A stretch of 64,000 nt of DNA, taken from positions 4,439,164 to 4,503,163 of the forward strand of contig NZ_CP037452.1 of NCBI RefSeq assembly GCF_007754425.1. Direction: 5' to 3'. The stretch is from Gimesia fumaroli (GTDB taxonomy: Bacteria; Planctomycetota; Planctomycetia; Planctomycetales; Planctomycetaceae). The position numbers and the translations under genes are program-made. The notes below the pieces were generated by a model. The model was given only the letters and a program-made list of their open reading frames with translations, had not been told where the DNA came from and searched no databases. Positions 54,410-63,817 of this stretch are shown one piece after another. Within the stretch, counting starts at the first letter, position 1; every line of letters starts with the position of its first letter.

Positions 54410-57400
54410 GTGACACACCGCCTCTCCCTCGCCCCCCTGAGATTCTTAAGCCTGAGCTTAATTCTCTGTCTGTTCTGCCAGCAGGTTCCCGCCAAAGACT
54501 GGCCCACCTATCTGGTCGACAAAGAACGAGCCGGTGCGACTTCCGATACCTTCCAGCTTCCATTAACTCCCGCCTGGAAGTACGCGGCTCCCGCTGCTCC
54601 GAAAACAGGTCAGACCGATCCGGGTGAGCGGGTCATCGAAGGGCATGATCTCGAATCACGCGTCGATTTTGATGACGCCCTCCATGTCGCACTCGCACAA
54701 GGCAAAGCCTACTTCGGTTCGTCTGTCGATCATCAGATTCGCTGTGTCGACTTGAAGTCCGGCAAGGTACTCTGGCGTTTTTATACGGGTGGTCCGATCC
54801 GTTTAGCACCGACTTATGACAACTCCAAAATCTATTTCGGCTCAGACGATGGTTTCGTGTATTGCCTGGACGCTGCGACGGGAAAAGAAGTCTGGAAATT
54901 ACGAGCCGGGCTCAACGAAGAAATGATCATTGCCCGGGGAGAAATGGTTTCACGCTGGCCCGTCAGAACGAGCATTCTATTAGACGACGGCATCGCCTAC
55001 TTTGGAGCCGGCATTTTCCCTCATGAAAATATTTACCTCTACGCCGTCAATGCCGACTCCGGTAAAGTCGTCTGGAAAATCGACAATCTCAGCCAGACCA
55101 GCGCCGGCCGCAATGAACTTTCTCCACAGGGTTACCTGCTGGCCAACGACGAATTTCTGTTCATTCCCTCCGGTCGCTCTCTCCCCGCTGCCTTCAACAA
55201 GAAAACGGGAGAGCAGGAACACAAGCGATCATACAGCTGGAGAAGCACAGCCGGGGGCGTGGTCGGCGGAACGCAGGCCTTACTGGCTGACGGTCAGATC
55301 TACTCCATGGGAGCACATCATATCCTGGCATTATCTCAGGATAAAGGGGACGTCGGTTTTGCCTGGATCAACGGTCAACAAATGGCCGTTCAGGGAGAGT
55401 TCGCTTATCTCGCGACTGGAAGTGAAGTCCTCAAAGTCAATCGGCAGGAACATGCCGTTGGCTCACAAAAGGCACACAAAAATGACATGACCATCAAGAG
55501 CCTGTTTTCCAAACTGCGAAAACTCAAGGGCGAAAAAGCAAAAGCCGCCCGCGCGGAAATCAAAACGTTACAGGACGAAAACAAAAAACTTGCTAAAGCA
55601 GGCTTGATCTGGGAACAGGCAACACCCGCCCGCGATGCATTGATTGTCGCGGGAGACAAAGTCGTTGTCGGCGGTCAGGATCAGGTTTTGATTCTCGATG
55701 AGAAATCAGGCAAGGTCCTGGAAACACTGAATGTCAAAGGGCAGGCACGCGGCCTGGCGGTCTCTGACGGTCAACTTGTCGTCAGCACATCCGCAGGCGA
55801 AATTATCGCCTTTCGCACAGCAACCGAGACCAAATCTTCCGAACAGCCTGTTGACGCCGTCACTCTCAAAACACCTTACCCCGAAGACAAGCTGACATCC
55901 CTGTATGAACAGGCTGCCAAAGATATTTTGGCTCATACCAATGTTAAAGACGGCTTCTGTCTGGTACTGGGTAATGAAGACGGCAGACTCGCCTATGAAC
56001 TGGCACGAAACAGTAATCTTAAAATTTATTGTATCGAACCCGACAGCGCCAAAGTCGCAGCCGCCCGCGAAAAACTGAGCCAGGCCGGCTATTACGGTCA
56101 CCGCATTACCATCCACCAGACGGAACTCTCTCCGCTCCCTTATTCACGGTACTTCGCAAATCTGATCGTTTCCGACACCCTACTCAAAACCGGTCAGATT
56201 CCGGGAATTCCCAAAGACATCGCCACACACGTCAAACCACTCGGCGGAACGATCTGCCTGGGTGCTCCCGCAAATTCAAAATCAGAAACAGCCGCCTCTT
56301 CGAAATTAACGGATTGGCTCAAACAGACCAAACTCGGTGAGACGGCGCAGATCAAAGACCTCGGTAGCTATGCCCTGCTCAAACGGGGTGCATTACCGGG
56401 AGCCGGCAGCTGGTCTCACCAGTATGGTGACCCGGGAAATACGGCCAGCAGTAAAGATCAACGCGTCCGCGGCGGCCTGGGGGTACTCTGGTTTGGTGAT
56501 CCTGGCGAAAAGAAAATGGTCAACCGCCACGAAGGCGCCGTCGGCCCGCTGGCGATTAACGGTCGCCTGTTTATTCAAGGCGAAAGTACCATCATGGCGT
56601 TCGACGCCTACAACGGCTTGTTCCTCTGGGAACGCGAAAACCCACAGGCTATTCGAACCGGCGTATTTCAAAACCAGAACCCCGGTAACCTCGTTGCCAG
56701 CGACGATAGCCTGTTCTTCATGATGAAAGAGAGCTGCTACCAGTTGGACGCCGCGACCGGCAAAACCGTCGCGAAAATCCCACTGCCGGAAAAACTCAAC
56801 GATGGAAAACATGAGTGGGGTTATCTCGCCTATCAGGACGGTCTGATTTTTGGAACCGCCACCACGCGAAATGAACTTGAAGCCCGTCTGAAGCGACGCG
56901 GTCGTAAAACCGATGATTCCACCGACGCCCTGTTTGCCATCGATGTCAAAACCGGAAAGCCAGTCTGGAGCTACCAGGGCAAAAATATCGCCCACCATAC
57001 CATTGCCATCGGACCCGAAGCCGCTTATTTCATCGACAGCTCCATCACCAGCGAGCAACGTGCCGATATCCTGCGGCAGGATAAATCACACCTGAAAGAG
57101 TTGACGGGCAAAGAACGCGAAATTGCCGAAGATCGCCTGAAAAAACAGGACCTGCGTCTGGCCGTCGCCCTCGACATAAAGACCGGTAAAAAGCTCTGGG
57201 CGAATCCCGTCGACGTGACCGACTGTAGTGAAATCGGCATCGGGGGCGGCAAATTATCCCTGCTCTATCAGAACAATGTGTTAGTCATCTGTGGTGCGAA
57301 TGCGAACGGCCACTATTGGAAACAGTTCATCGCCGGCGATTTCTCCCGCCGACGAATGGTGGCACTCAATTCCGCCGATGGTTCGATTCTCTGGAAGAAA

Positions 57401-58372
57401 GATGCCAACTATCGGCATCGCCCGATTATCGTCGGCGACAAAATCATCGCCGAGCCCTGGTCCTACGACCTTTACACCGGAATTCAACATACACGCAAAC
57501 ATCCCCTCACCGGGCAGCAGGTTCCCTGGAGTATTATGCGGGAAGGCCATCACTGCGGCATGCTCGCGGCTTCAGAAAATCTGTTGATGTTCCGTTCCGG
57601 CTACACCGGTTTCTACGACCTTGAAAAAGACGGCGGCACGCGGCACTTTGCCGGTCACCGCACCGGTTGCTGGATCAACGCCATTCCTGCCAACGGTCTG
57701 GTGATGATTCCCGAATCCAGTGCCGGCTGTGTCTGCCTGTTCTCAATTTCCTCCACGATTGTGCTCGAACCGCGCGAAGAACGAACGCACTGGACCATCT
57801 TCAGCTCGGTCGGTCCGAAAACCCCCGTGCAACACATGGCCCTCAACATGGGAGCTCCCGGCGACCGACGCGATGCCCATGGCACGGTCTGGATGGCGTA
57901 TCCCCGTCCACGCCCCAGCCGGGAAACCGGACTCGACTTCAAATTCGATATCAAACCCAAATTCGCCGCAGGCGGTGGATACAACAGTCTCAATGAAATC
58001 ACACACCCTGTCAAAGAAGCGGAACCACCCTGGGTCTATACATCCTGGGCACGCGGTTTACAAGAATGTACGATTCCCCTGTTAGGCAAGAACGATGCTC
58101 CCGCAACCTATTCTGTGGAACTTTCGTTCTCAGATCTGGAACCGGTCGCGTTGAAAGATCAGCAGGAACCGCCTCTGTTTGAGATCAAGCTGCAGGGAAA
58201 AGTCGTCAAAAAGGATTTCAATCCGCACGCGGCCAAAACAATTCAGGTACAGAAATTTAATAACGTCTCTGTGAAAGATAATCTGCAGTTGGAATTCGTT
58301 CCACAAAATGAAAGCGCAAAACAAATGCCGCCTGCATTAAGTGGAATTGAAATTATCCGCTCAGATTCATAG
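54410..58372 (+). CDS. Secreted PQQ-propeller protein with inserted methyltransferase-like and C-terminal malectin-like segments
   Basis: A 1320-residue protein with a signal peptide (LSLSLILCLFCQQVPAKDW). Propeller repeats with the PQQ-type pattern follow at about residues 90-480 (for example CVDLKSGKVLWRFYTGGPI and CLDAATGKEVWKL). A Lys/Ala-rich helical segment lies at about 355-400. Residues about 494-650 look like a Rossmann methyltransferase: CLVLGNEDGRLAYELARNS, then IYCIEPDSAKVAAAREKL. A second propeller follows to about residue 1170, then a beta segment SVELSFSDLEPVALKD resembling malectin. The GTG start has AAGGA seven bases upstream. The methyltransferase fold outside the cytoplasm, if real, would need an unusual cofactor source, so it may be only a structural or binding domain. 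Confidence 0.85.
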   Translation: MTHRLSLAPLRFLSLSLILCLFCQQVPAKDWPTYLVDKERAGATSDTFQLPLTPAWKYAAPAAPKTGQTDPGERVIEGHDLESRVDFDDALHVALAQGKAYFGSSVDHQIRCVDLKSGKVLWRFYTGGPIRLAPTYDNSKIYFGSDDGFVYCLDAATGKEVWKLRAGLNEEMIIARGEMVSRWPVRTSILLDDGIAYFGAGIFPHENIYLYAVNADSGKVVWKIDNLSQTSAGRNELSPQGYLLANDEFLFIPSGRSLPAAFNKKTGEQEHKRSYSWRSTAGGVVGGTQALLADGQIYSMGAHHILALSQDKGDVGFAWINGQQMAVQGEFAYLATGSEVLKVNRQEHAVGSQKAHKNDMTIKSLFSKLRKLKGEKAKAARAEIKTLQDENKKLAKAGLIWEQATPARDALIVAGDKVVVGGQDQVLILDEKSGKVLETLNVKGQARGLAVSDGQLVVSTSAGEIIAFRTATETKSSEQPVDAVTLKTPYPEDKLTSLYEQAAKDILAHTNVKDGFCLVLGNEDGRLAYELARNSNLKIYCIEPDSAKVAAAREKLSQAGYYGHRITIHQTELSPLPYSRYFANLIVSDTLLKTGQIPGIPKDIATHVKPLGGTICLGAPANSKSETAASSKLTDWLKQTKLGETAQIKDLGSYALLKRGALPGAGSWSHQYGDPGNTASSKDQRVRGGLGVLWFGDPGEKKMVNRHEGAVGPLAINGRLFIQGESTIMAFDAYNGLFLWERENPQAIRTGVFQNQNPGNLVASDDSLFFMMKESCYQLDAATGKTVAKIPLPEKLNDGKHEWGYLAYQDGLIFGTATTRNELEARLKRRGRKTDDSTDALFAIDVKTGKPVWSYQGKNIAHHTIAIGPEAAYFIDSSITSEQRADILRQDKSHLKELTGKEREIAEDRLKKQDLRLAVALDIKTGKKLWANPVDVTDCSEIGIGGGKLSLLYQNNVLVICGANANGHYWKQFIAGDFSRRRMVALNSADGSILWKKDANYRHRPIIVGDKIIAEPWSYDLYTGIQHTRKHPLTGQQVPWSIMREGHHCGMLAASENLLMFRSGYTGFYDLEKDGGTRHFAGHRTGCWINAIPANGLVMIPESSAGCVCLFSISSTIVLEPREERTHWTIFSSVGPKTPVQHMALNMGAPGDRRDAHGTVWMAYPRPRPSRETGLDFKFDIKPKFAAGGGYNSLNEITHPVKEAEPPWVYTSWARGLQECTIPLLGKNDAPATYSVELSFSDLEPVALKDQQEPPLFEIKLQGKVVKKDFNPHAAKTIQVQKFNNVSVKDNLQLEFVPQNESAKQMPPALSGIEIIRSDS

Positions 58373-58425
58373 ACTGGTCCTCTGATTCCGATCTTGAACC
58401 AGTTCTCTCTTTCAAGCGAGATAAT

Positions 58426-59226
58426 GTGAATTATTCCCTGCAATGCAAACGAGCCTGTCTCTGTCTGATTTTGATTCTGTTCAGTTTCAGCGGGCTGACT
58501 TCCGCCCATGCGCTGGAGTTGACGCTCGATCCACCCGGAGATCGTGAATTCGTTCGCGATCTCGCAGGCATGTTGGACGAAAACACCACCAAGCAGATCA
58601 AAGAACTCTGCGACAAGCTGCTCACCGACAAAGCCACACCAATCATTGTGGTCACCATTGATTCGATGGCCAAACATGGCGGGGCCGACATGCGAATCGA
58701 AACCTTCGCCACACTTCTGTTCAATCAGTGGCAGATCGGCCATGCCAAACTGGGGGACCAGGACTGGAACACCGGCATCTTACTGTTGGTTTCGAAAGAC
58801 GACCGTAAAGCTCGGATCGAACTCGGTGCTGGCTGGGGTCATCGCGAAGATAAACTCTGCCAGCAGATTATGAACGATTATATCATCGCCAACTTCAAGC
58901 AGGGAAAGTTTGACGCAGGTATCCTGGCCGGAGTGGAAGCACTCGACAAGATGGCGCGCAAGCTGGAACTGCCCACGAAACCTGTTTCTCCCTGGACTTA
59001 TGTCATTATCGCGGTCGCCATCGGGCTGGTCATATTCACGTTCGTCTCGCTCATCCGTCGCGGCTCCAGTGGCTGGGCCTGGTTGTTCTGGGGTGTCGTC
59101 TTCGCCGTCATTGGCACGATCCTGTATCAAATGTTAAATAACCGTGGCGGCGGTGGTGGTGGCTTTAGTGGCGGCTCATTTGGAGGTGGCTTCTCCGGAG
59201 GCGGCGGGGCATCCGGTTCCTGGTAA
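58426..59226 (+). CDS. TPM-domain membrane protein (YgcG-like)
   Basis: A 266-residue protein with a signal peptide (CLCLILILFSFSGLTSAHA), a TPM domain of about 150 residues (FVRDLAGMLDENTTKQI, then DQDWNTGILLLVSKDDRKARIELGAGWGH), two membrane helices (about 186-205 and 213-230) and a Gly/Ser-rich tail ending FGGGFSGGGGASGSW. TPM proteins are linked to photosystem repair in plants and are of unclear role in bacteria. A GTG start at 58426 is used. The second TPM gene starts 40 bases later, so they form an operon. Confidence 0.88.
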   Translation: MNYSLQCKRACLCLILILFSFSGLTSAHALELTLDPPGDREFVRDLAGMLDENTTKQIKELCDKLLTDKATPIIVVTIDSMAKHGGADMRIETFATLLFNQWQIGHAKLGDQDWNTGILLLVSKDDRKARIELGAGWGHREDKLCQQIMNDYIIANFKQGKFDAGILAGVEALDKMARKLELPTKPVSPWTYVIIAVAIGLVIFTFVSLIRRGSSGWAWLFWGVVFAVIGTILYQMLNNRGGGGGGFSGGSFGGGFSGGGGASGSW

Positions 59227-59266
59227 CCAGCCTCCCCCTCTCACACAAGTTTGAAAGTAACAACTC

Positions 59267-59944
59267 ATGCAGAGCGCATTTACTTATTTAACCGAAGACC
59301 AACAGAAACAGGTCGAGCAGGCAGTCGTCGAAGCCGAACAACAGACATCCTGCGAAATCGTACCTGTTCTGGCAACGTCTTCAGGCCGTTACGACCGCCC
59401 CGAAGACATCGTCGGGCTCTGGCTGACAGTCATCACGGCGATCACTCTCTGGTTCTTGTTCCCCAGGACCGCCGGACAGGCAGGAGACTGGGGCGGCATG
59501 CCTGTAGTCGTCGAACTGATCCTGGCCGCGCTGTTATTGGTCCTGGCGTTCATCATTGGCGCCGTCGCCGGCAGTCGCATTGGCTGGCTCAGACGCCTCT
59601 TCACACCCCGCCAGCAAATGCAGGATGAAGTCGCCGCCCGGGCACGCGAAATCTTCTTTGACAAACGTGTCCACCATACCGAAGGGGGAACCGGCATCCT
59701 GATCTACATCTCCCTCTTTGAGCACATGGCCGTCGCTCTGGCTGATCAGGCGGTCATCGACAAGCTCGGCCAAACCTTCATCGACCAGCTCTGCCAGAAA
59801 CTGACCGAAGGCCTGCATTCAGGCGATGCAACCACAGCAATATGCGATGTCATCCAGGAAATCGGCACACAGGCCTCCACACCCCTGCCCCGCGCAGAAG
59901 ATGATCAGAATGAATTGCACGATGTCCTGGTACTCATCGACTAA
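59267..59944 (+). CDS. TPM-domain protein, second copy
   Basis: A 225-residue protein. A TPM-like N-terminal segment (YLTEDQQKQVEQAVVEAEQQTSCEIVPVLATSSGRY) is interrupted by two membrane helices (about 48-67 and 80-105). The rest of the domain follows (FFDKRVHHTEGGTGILIYISLFEHMAVALAD). This split architecture with helices inside the domain is typical of the TPM_phosphatase family. No ribosome site is seen before the ATG; translation may depend on the upstream TPM gene. Frame +1 at 59251 is a shadow. Confidence 0.86.
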   Translation: MQSAFTYLTEDQQKQVEQAVVEAEQQTSCEIVPVLATSSGRYDRPEDIVGLWLTVITAITLWFLFPRTAGQAGDWGGMPVVVELILAALLLVLAFIIGAVAGSRIGWLRRLFTPRQQMQDEVAARAREIFFDKRVHHTEGGTGILIYISLFEHMAVALADQAVIDKLGQTFIDQLCQKLTEGLHSGDATTAICDVIQEIGTQASTPLPRAEDDQNELHDVLVLID

Positions 59945-60323
59945 GTCCGTCCGCTGCTGTTCCAAAAGTATCTTAACATTGTTATGCGGAATATCGCGTT
60001 TTTTAAACGCAATTCTGTGCCCGGTTTCTGGTAATAACCGTTACCCCTTCGCATACAACCTGCCTGTCTTGATGCAAAAGCATGCAGAAACTTCACTAAA
60101 AGCACGCTTCATTGTGTCGTATCGACGCCTATCGACCACACTTCACGCCACGTTCAAACCCGATCCCCCCTTTTCAAAGCATCTCGCGCCTTGATGAGAG
60201 CACTTCGAAAACAGGGAACATTCAGCACAACTCCCCTTTATTCAGCAGCATTTCATCACTAGTTCTCTCTCTTCACACCACATGTCTGCCAAAGAAAAGC
60301 ATGTCGTTTCAGTTTGTCACTAC
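59945..60323. other. Gene-free stretch between TPM and coiled-coil genes
   Basis: The gap between genes is 59945-60442 (498 bases). The first 380 bases contain only short out-of-phase frames without ribosome sites. No terminator hairpin is obvious after the TPM operon. A candidate promoter for the next gene is at 60324-60352. Confidence 0.45.
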
Positions 60324-60352
60324 TGTCGACATTCGCACTCATTTGGTATAAT
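60324..60352 (+). promoter_or_regulatory. Candidate promoter of the coiled-coil protein gene
   Basis: A perfect -10 box TATAAT (60347-60352) lies 17 bases after TGTCGA (60324-60329), a weak -35 match. The start codon of the next gene is 91 bases downstream. Sequence match only. Confidence 0.4.
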
Positions 60353-60442
60353 GAACAGACAGACGTAGTACGAATTCAGCACTGATCATAATCAGGCTGT
60401 ATAAAGCGAACATCGTTTCCACTTTGAATAAAGGAAGACATC

Positions 60443-60703
60443 ATGACTGACCGAAATCGATTGGATGAACTGATCGGCGCTCTGGAACAACAGCGCGATG
60501 AACTCGCATTGAAAATTCATCTCGGCAAACAGGAAGCCAAAGACGAATGGGAAAAGGTCACCGACAAGCTGAATCAACTGCAGGATGACTACAAACCGGT
60601 GAAAGACGCCATGAAAGAATCAGCCGGCAGCGTAGTCGATTCGCTGTTCAACGTCGGCAAAGAAATTCAGGAGAGCTTTCAGCGCATCCGTAAATCACTC
60701 TGA
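60443..60703 (+). CDS. Small coiled-coil protein, unknown function
   Basis: An 86-residue, strongly charged helical protein. Heptad-like repeats run from about residue 5 to 50 (LDELIGALEQQRDELALKIHLGK, then EWEKVTDKLNQLQDDYKPV). It has no signal peptide or cysteine. AAGGAAG lies seven bases before the ATG, a good ribosome site. I recognise no family; small coiled-coil proteins of this type are common and often lack a known role. GltS follows 59 bases later. Confidence 0.72.
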   Translation: MTDRNRLDELIGALEQQRDELALKIHLGKQEAKDEWEKVTDKLNQLQDDYKPVKDAMKESAGSVVDSLFNVGKEIQESFQRIRKSL

Positions 60704-60762
60704 TAATCACTGATGGAACTCCGGATAGAGCACAGAAACGTTACTCAGTAAGCATTTGATTT

Positions 60763-61950
60763 ATGGAAATCTCAGTCACGCAAACGCTGATTATCAGTAT
60801 TCTCGTGCTCTATGTCGGATCGTTCCTCATAGACCATCTTCGCTGGTTGAGTAAATACAACATCCCCTCAGCCGTGGTAGGCGGCATCCTCTGCAGCCTG
60901 ATCGTGGCAATTTACTACACCGTAACCGGACGGGAAATCACGTTTGACCTCTCGTTGCGCGATCTACTGTTGCTCGTCTTCTTCAGCACCATCGGCTTAT
61001 CAGCAAAGCTCCGGACCTTAGCGGACGGCGGCATCGCACTGGGCAAGATGTTGCTCATTTCCATCCTGTTTCTGGTTTTGCAAAATGTCGCCGGCATCAG
61101 CGTTGCCGCTCTGTTTGGTTTCAATTCGGGTTATGGTCTGATGGCGGGAAGTATTTCCTTCGCCGGCGGATTCGGTACGGCAATCAGCTGGGGAGAAGTT
61201 GCCCGGGAAGCCGGTCTCCACGGTGCAACGGAAGCGGGAATCGCCTGCGCCACCTTCGGCCTGATCGCCGGCGGTTTAATCGGTGGCCCGCTCGCTGAGT
61301 ACTTGATTCAAAAAAACAGGCTCAATGGAGAAATTGAGCCGGAAAGCCTGGAAAACGAGACCGAATCGGGCACCAGTTCGATCCCCGTCACCATCGAAGG
61401 CATGCTCGGCACCATTCTGGCTTTGGCGATTTGTGTTTCTGCCGGCGATGTCGTCAATCAATGGTTACATACCAAAGGACTCGGATTACCCGGCTTTCTC
61501 ACCGCACTGTTTGTAGGAATTGTGTTAACCAACACTCTGGACCTCTTTCAGAAAGAACTCCATTCTAACGCCATCCGACTCTGCGGAGATATCTCACTGG
61601 AACTGTTTCTCAGTATGAGTCTGATGAGTATGCAGCTCTGGACGCTGGCTTCCAGTGTCGGCCCGTTGCTAACCGTCGTCGTGGCCCAGATCCTCGTGAT
61701 GGCACTCATTGCGTACCACATTGTGTTTCGTTTTATGGGAAGAAATTATGACGCAGCAGTCATGTCGGGTGGCTTCATCGGCCTCGGGTTAGGCGCCACC
61801 CCGGTCGCAATGGCAAACATGAACGCGCTCGTCAAAAAGTATGGCGCCTCCCCACAGGCATTTCTGGTGATCCCCTTAATGGGGGCCTTCTTTATTGATA
61901 TCGCCAATGCCATGATCTTGCGACTGTTTTTGTCACTGCATATTTATTGA
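60763..61950 (+). CDS. gltS: Sodium/glutamate symporter, GltS family
   Basis: A 395-residue membrane protein with about 10-12 helices and the two symmetric GltS halves: IPSAVVGGILCSLIVAIYY and SISFAGGFGTAISWGEVA in the first, MSGGFIGLGLGATPVAMANMNAL in the second. A polar cytoplasmic loop of about 25 residues (Glu/Asn/Ser-rich) separates the halves. GltS imports glutamate with sodium; substrate specificity was not tested here. It converges with the sulfatase gene across 29 bases. Confidence 0.92.
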   Translation: MEISVTQTLIISILVLYVGSFLIDHLRWLSKYNIPSAVVGGILCSLIVAIYYTVTGREITFDLSLRDLLLLVFFSTIGLSAKLRTLADGGIALGKMLLISILFLVLQNVAGISVAALFGFNSGYGLMAGSISFAGGFGTAISWGEVAREAGLHGATEAGIACATFGLIAGGLIGGPLAEYLIQKNRLNGEIEPESLENETESGTSSIPVTIEGMLGTILALAICVSAGDVVNQWLHTKGLGLPGFLTALFVGIVLTNTLDLFQKELHSNAIRLCGDISLELFLSMSLMSMQLWTLASSVGPLLTVVVAQILVMALIAYHIVFRFMGRNYDAAVMSGGFIGLGLGATPVAMANMNALVKKYGASPQAFLVIPLMGAFFIDIANAMILRLFLSLHIY

Positions 61951-61979
61951 ACGCCGTCCCCGTTGCAGACACCGATTCG

Positions 61980-63779
61980 CTATTCGTTGTTCAGCGATTT
62001 CAACCAGATCGAATTCAATCGCAGTCCCGGAATACCGCCGGCGTTGGCTGCCTGAATGGTGAGCGTCTGCTGGCCCGCTTTCAGTTCCAGTGTTCCCACG
62101 GATCGCTTGAGAAACACATTCTGGCTCGTGCTCATCGGCAGCTCACAGTTGAGCTTCGACTTACCGACTGATATTTCCAGCGTCCCTGCGGCAGGCGAGG
62201 CATCTCGATACCCGTAACTCAACTCCACCGTATATCGCCCCGGCTTCAGCACATCCAGTTGCCAGGTCGCACTGCCGGCGTTCGATTTCCAGCCGTCGAT
62301 CGTATCCCAGTCGTAGCCGTCAAACGAATATTCCAGCCCGTCCCCTTTGAGAATCGCCCAGCTCGGCTGCAGTTCCACAACCGGTTCCTCGGAATCGCCC
62401 ACCGGAATCGCCGCCGGCTGATAGACTTGGCCCTCGGTCACATCATCAAACCAGCGCAAGAATTCGTTCCGCAGTCGTGATGCTACCTCGGGGTACTTCC
62501 GTGAGACATCTTTCGTCTCTCCCGGGTCCGCCTGCAGATCATATAATTTTCCCGCCGGCTCCTGCTGTTTCTGTTTTCCTTGCGGATCATGGCCCACCAG
62601 CTTGAACCGTTCGCCGTGAATGGACCAGCGGTGCCACGGGTTCGGCGTATAACGATCCCACGTATGATACAGATATTCGTGTGGAGATTTTCCCGCCCCC
62701 TGTTCCATCAGCGGCAGGATCGATTTCCCATCCAGCTTGATTCCCTGGGGAACCGGCACACCCGCCAGTTGACAGAACGTCGGAAACAGGTCGGTCTGGG
62801 CGACCATCGCATCGGTCTTTTTTCCTGCCGGGAAATGGCCCGGCCAACGCACCACAAACGGCACTCGGGTCCCGCCTTCGTAGGCACTCGCTTTACCCCC
62901 TTTGAGTCCCGCTTTAAATGCCCGGCTGACGCCGCCATTGTCACTGGTGAAGATCACGACCGTCTCCTGCTCCAGCCCCAGCTTCTTGACCGATTGCAGC
63001 AACCGGTTCAGATTTTGATCAATGCGTTCGACCATCGCATATATCCGCGCTTCGCGCAGGGGCAGTCCCTTCGCCAGATATTGTTCGATCAGCTTATCCC
63101 CTTCCGGCTGTCCGAAATGAGAGGTATCCAATAAGAAAGGCGAATGCGGTGCGTTATACGCGACATAACAGAAGAACGGTTTATCTTTGTACTCGGTGAT
63201 GAAATCAATGGCCGCGTTGGTAAACAGGTCGGTCACATAACCGCGGGTCTCGACCGGCTGCCCGTTGACAACGACCTGATCCGGGTTCGTATAACGTTCA
63301 ATGTGTCCGTGATAATGACCGAAGAAATGGTCGAAGCCCCTTCGGTGCGGCTGATATTGCGCATAGCGTCCCAAGTGCCATTTCCCAAACAGTCCCGTCT
63401 TGTAACCGGCTGACTGCAGGACCTGCGCGATCGTCGTCTCATCCTGTCCCAGCGTGTCACCGCCAAACCGGGTGTTATACAGGCCCGTCCGCAGATAATG
63501 CCGCCCCGTCATCAGCCCGGCCCGCGTCGGCGCACAAACCATATTCGCGTAGAACCGCGTAAAAGTGACTCCTTCCGCGGCCATCCGGTCAATGGTCGGC
63601 GTTTCTATGAGTTTATTGCCGGAAATGCCCGTATCCCAATACCCCTGATCATCGGTCATCACCAGAATGATATTCGGCTGCCGTGATTTTTCTTTCGCTT
63701 GCAGAGCATTTCCACGATCACAGACCAGGCAACAAACAAATACAAACAGCGAAGTCAAATAGAAACGATGTACGTTCAT
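61980..63779 (-). CDS. Secreted arylsulfatase with C-terminal beta domain
   Basis: A 599-residue sulfatase with a signal peptide (FYLTSLFVFVCCLVC). PNIILVMTDDQGYWD holds the first metal ligands. The sulfatase signature CAPTRAGLMTGRH (Cys becomes formylglycine, CxPxR) is at about residues 82-94, followed by TGLFGKWHLG, TSDNGG and the Lys/His region. From about residue 490 a beta-rich domain is appended (ATWQLDVLKPGRYTVELSYGY, then GTLELKAGQQTLTIQAANAGG), resembling sugar-binding folds. It hydrolyses sulfate esters; such enzymes in planctomycetes act mainly on sulfated polysaccharides. The right-edge isomerase gene lies 38 bases upstream on the same strand. Confidence 0.94.
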   Translation of the reverse strand: MNVHRFYLTSLFVFVCCLVCDRGNALQAKEKSRQPNIILVMTDDQGYWDTGISGNKLIETPTIDRMAAEGVTFTRFYANMVCAPTRAGLMTGRHYLRTGLYNTRFGGDTLGQDETTIAQVLQSAGYKTGLFGKWHLGRYAQYQPHRRGFDHFFGHYHGHIERYTNPDQVVVNGQPVETRGYVTDLFTNAAIDFITEYKDKPFFCYVAYNAPHSPFLLDTSHFGQPEGDKLIEQYLAKGLPLREARIYAMVERIDQNLNRLLQSVKKLGLEQETVVIFTSDNGGVSRAFKAGLKGGKASAYEGGTRVPFVVRWPGHFPAGKKTDAMVAQTDLFPTFCQLAGVPVPQGIKLDGKSILPLMEQGAGKSPHEYLYHTWDRYTPNPWHRWSIHGERFKLVGHDPQGKQKQQEPAGKLYDLQADPGETKDVSRKYPEVASRLRNEFLRWFDDVTEGQVYQPAAIPVGDSEEPVVELQPSWAILKGDGLEYSFDGYDWDTIDGWKSNAGSATWQLDVLKPGRYTVELSYGYRDASPAAGTLEISVGKSKLNCELPMSTSQNVFLKRSVGTLELKAGQQTLTIQAANAGGIPGLRLNSIWLKSLNNE

Positions 63780-63817
63780 AGGTCGGATTCACTTTCTCGA
63801 TTTGATTGATTCGTTTT

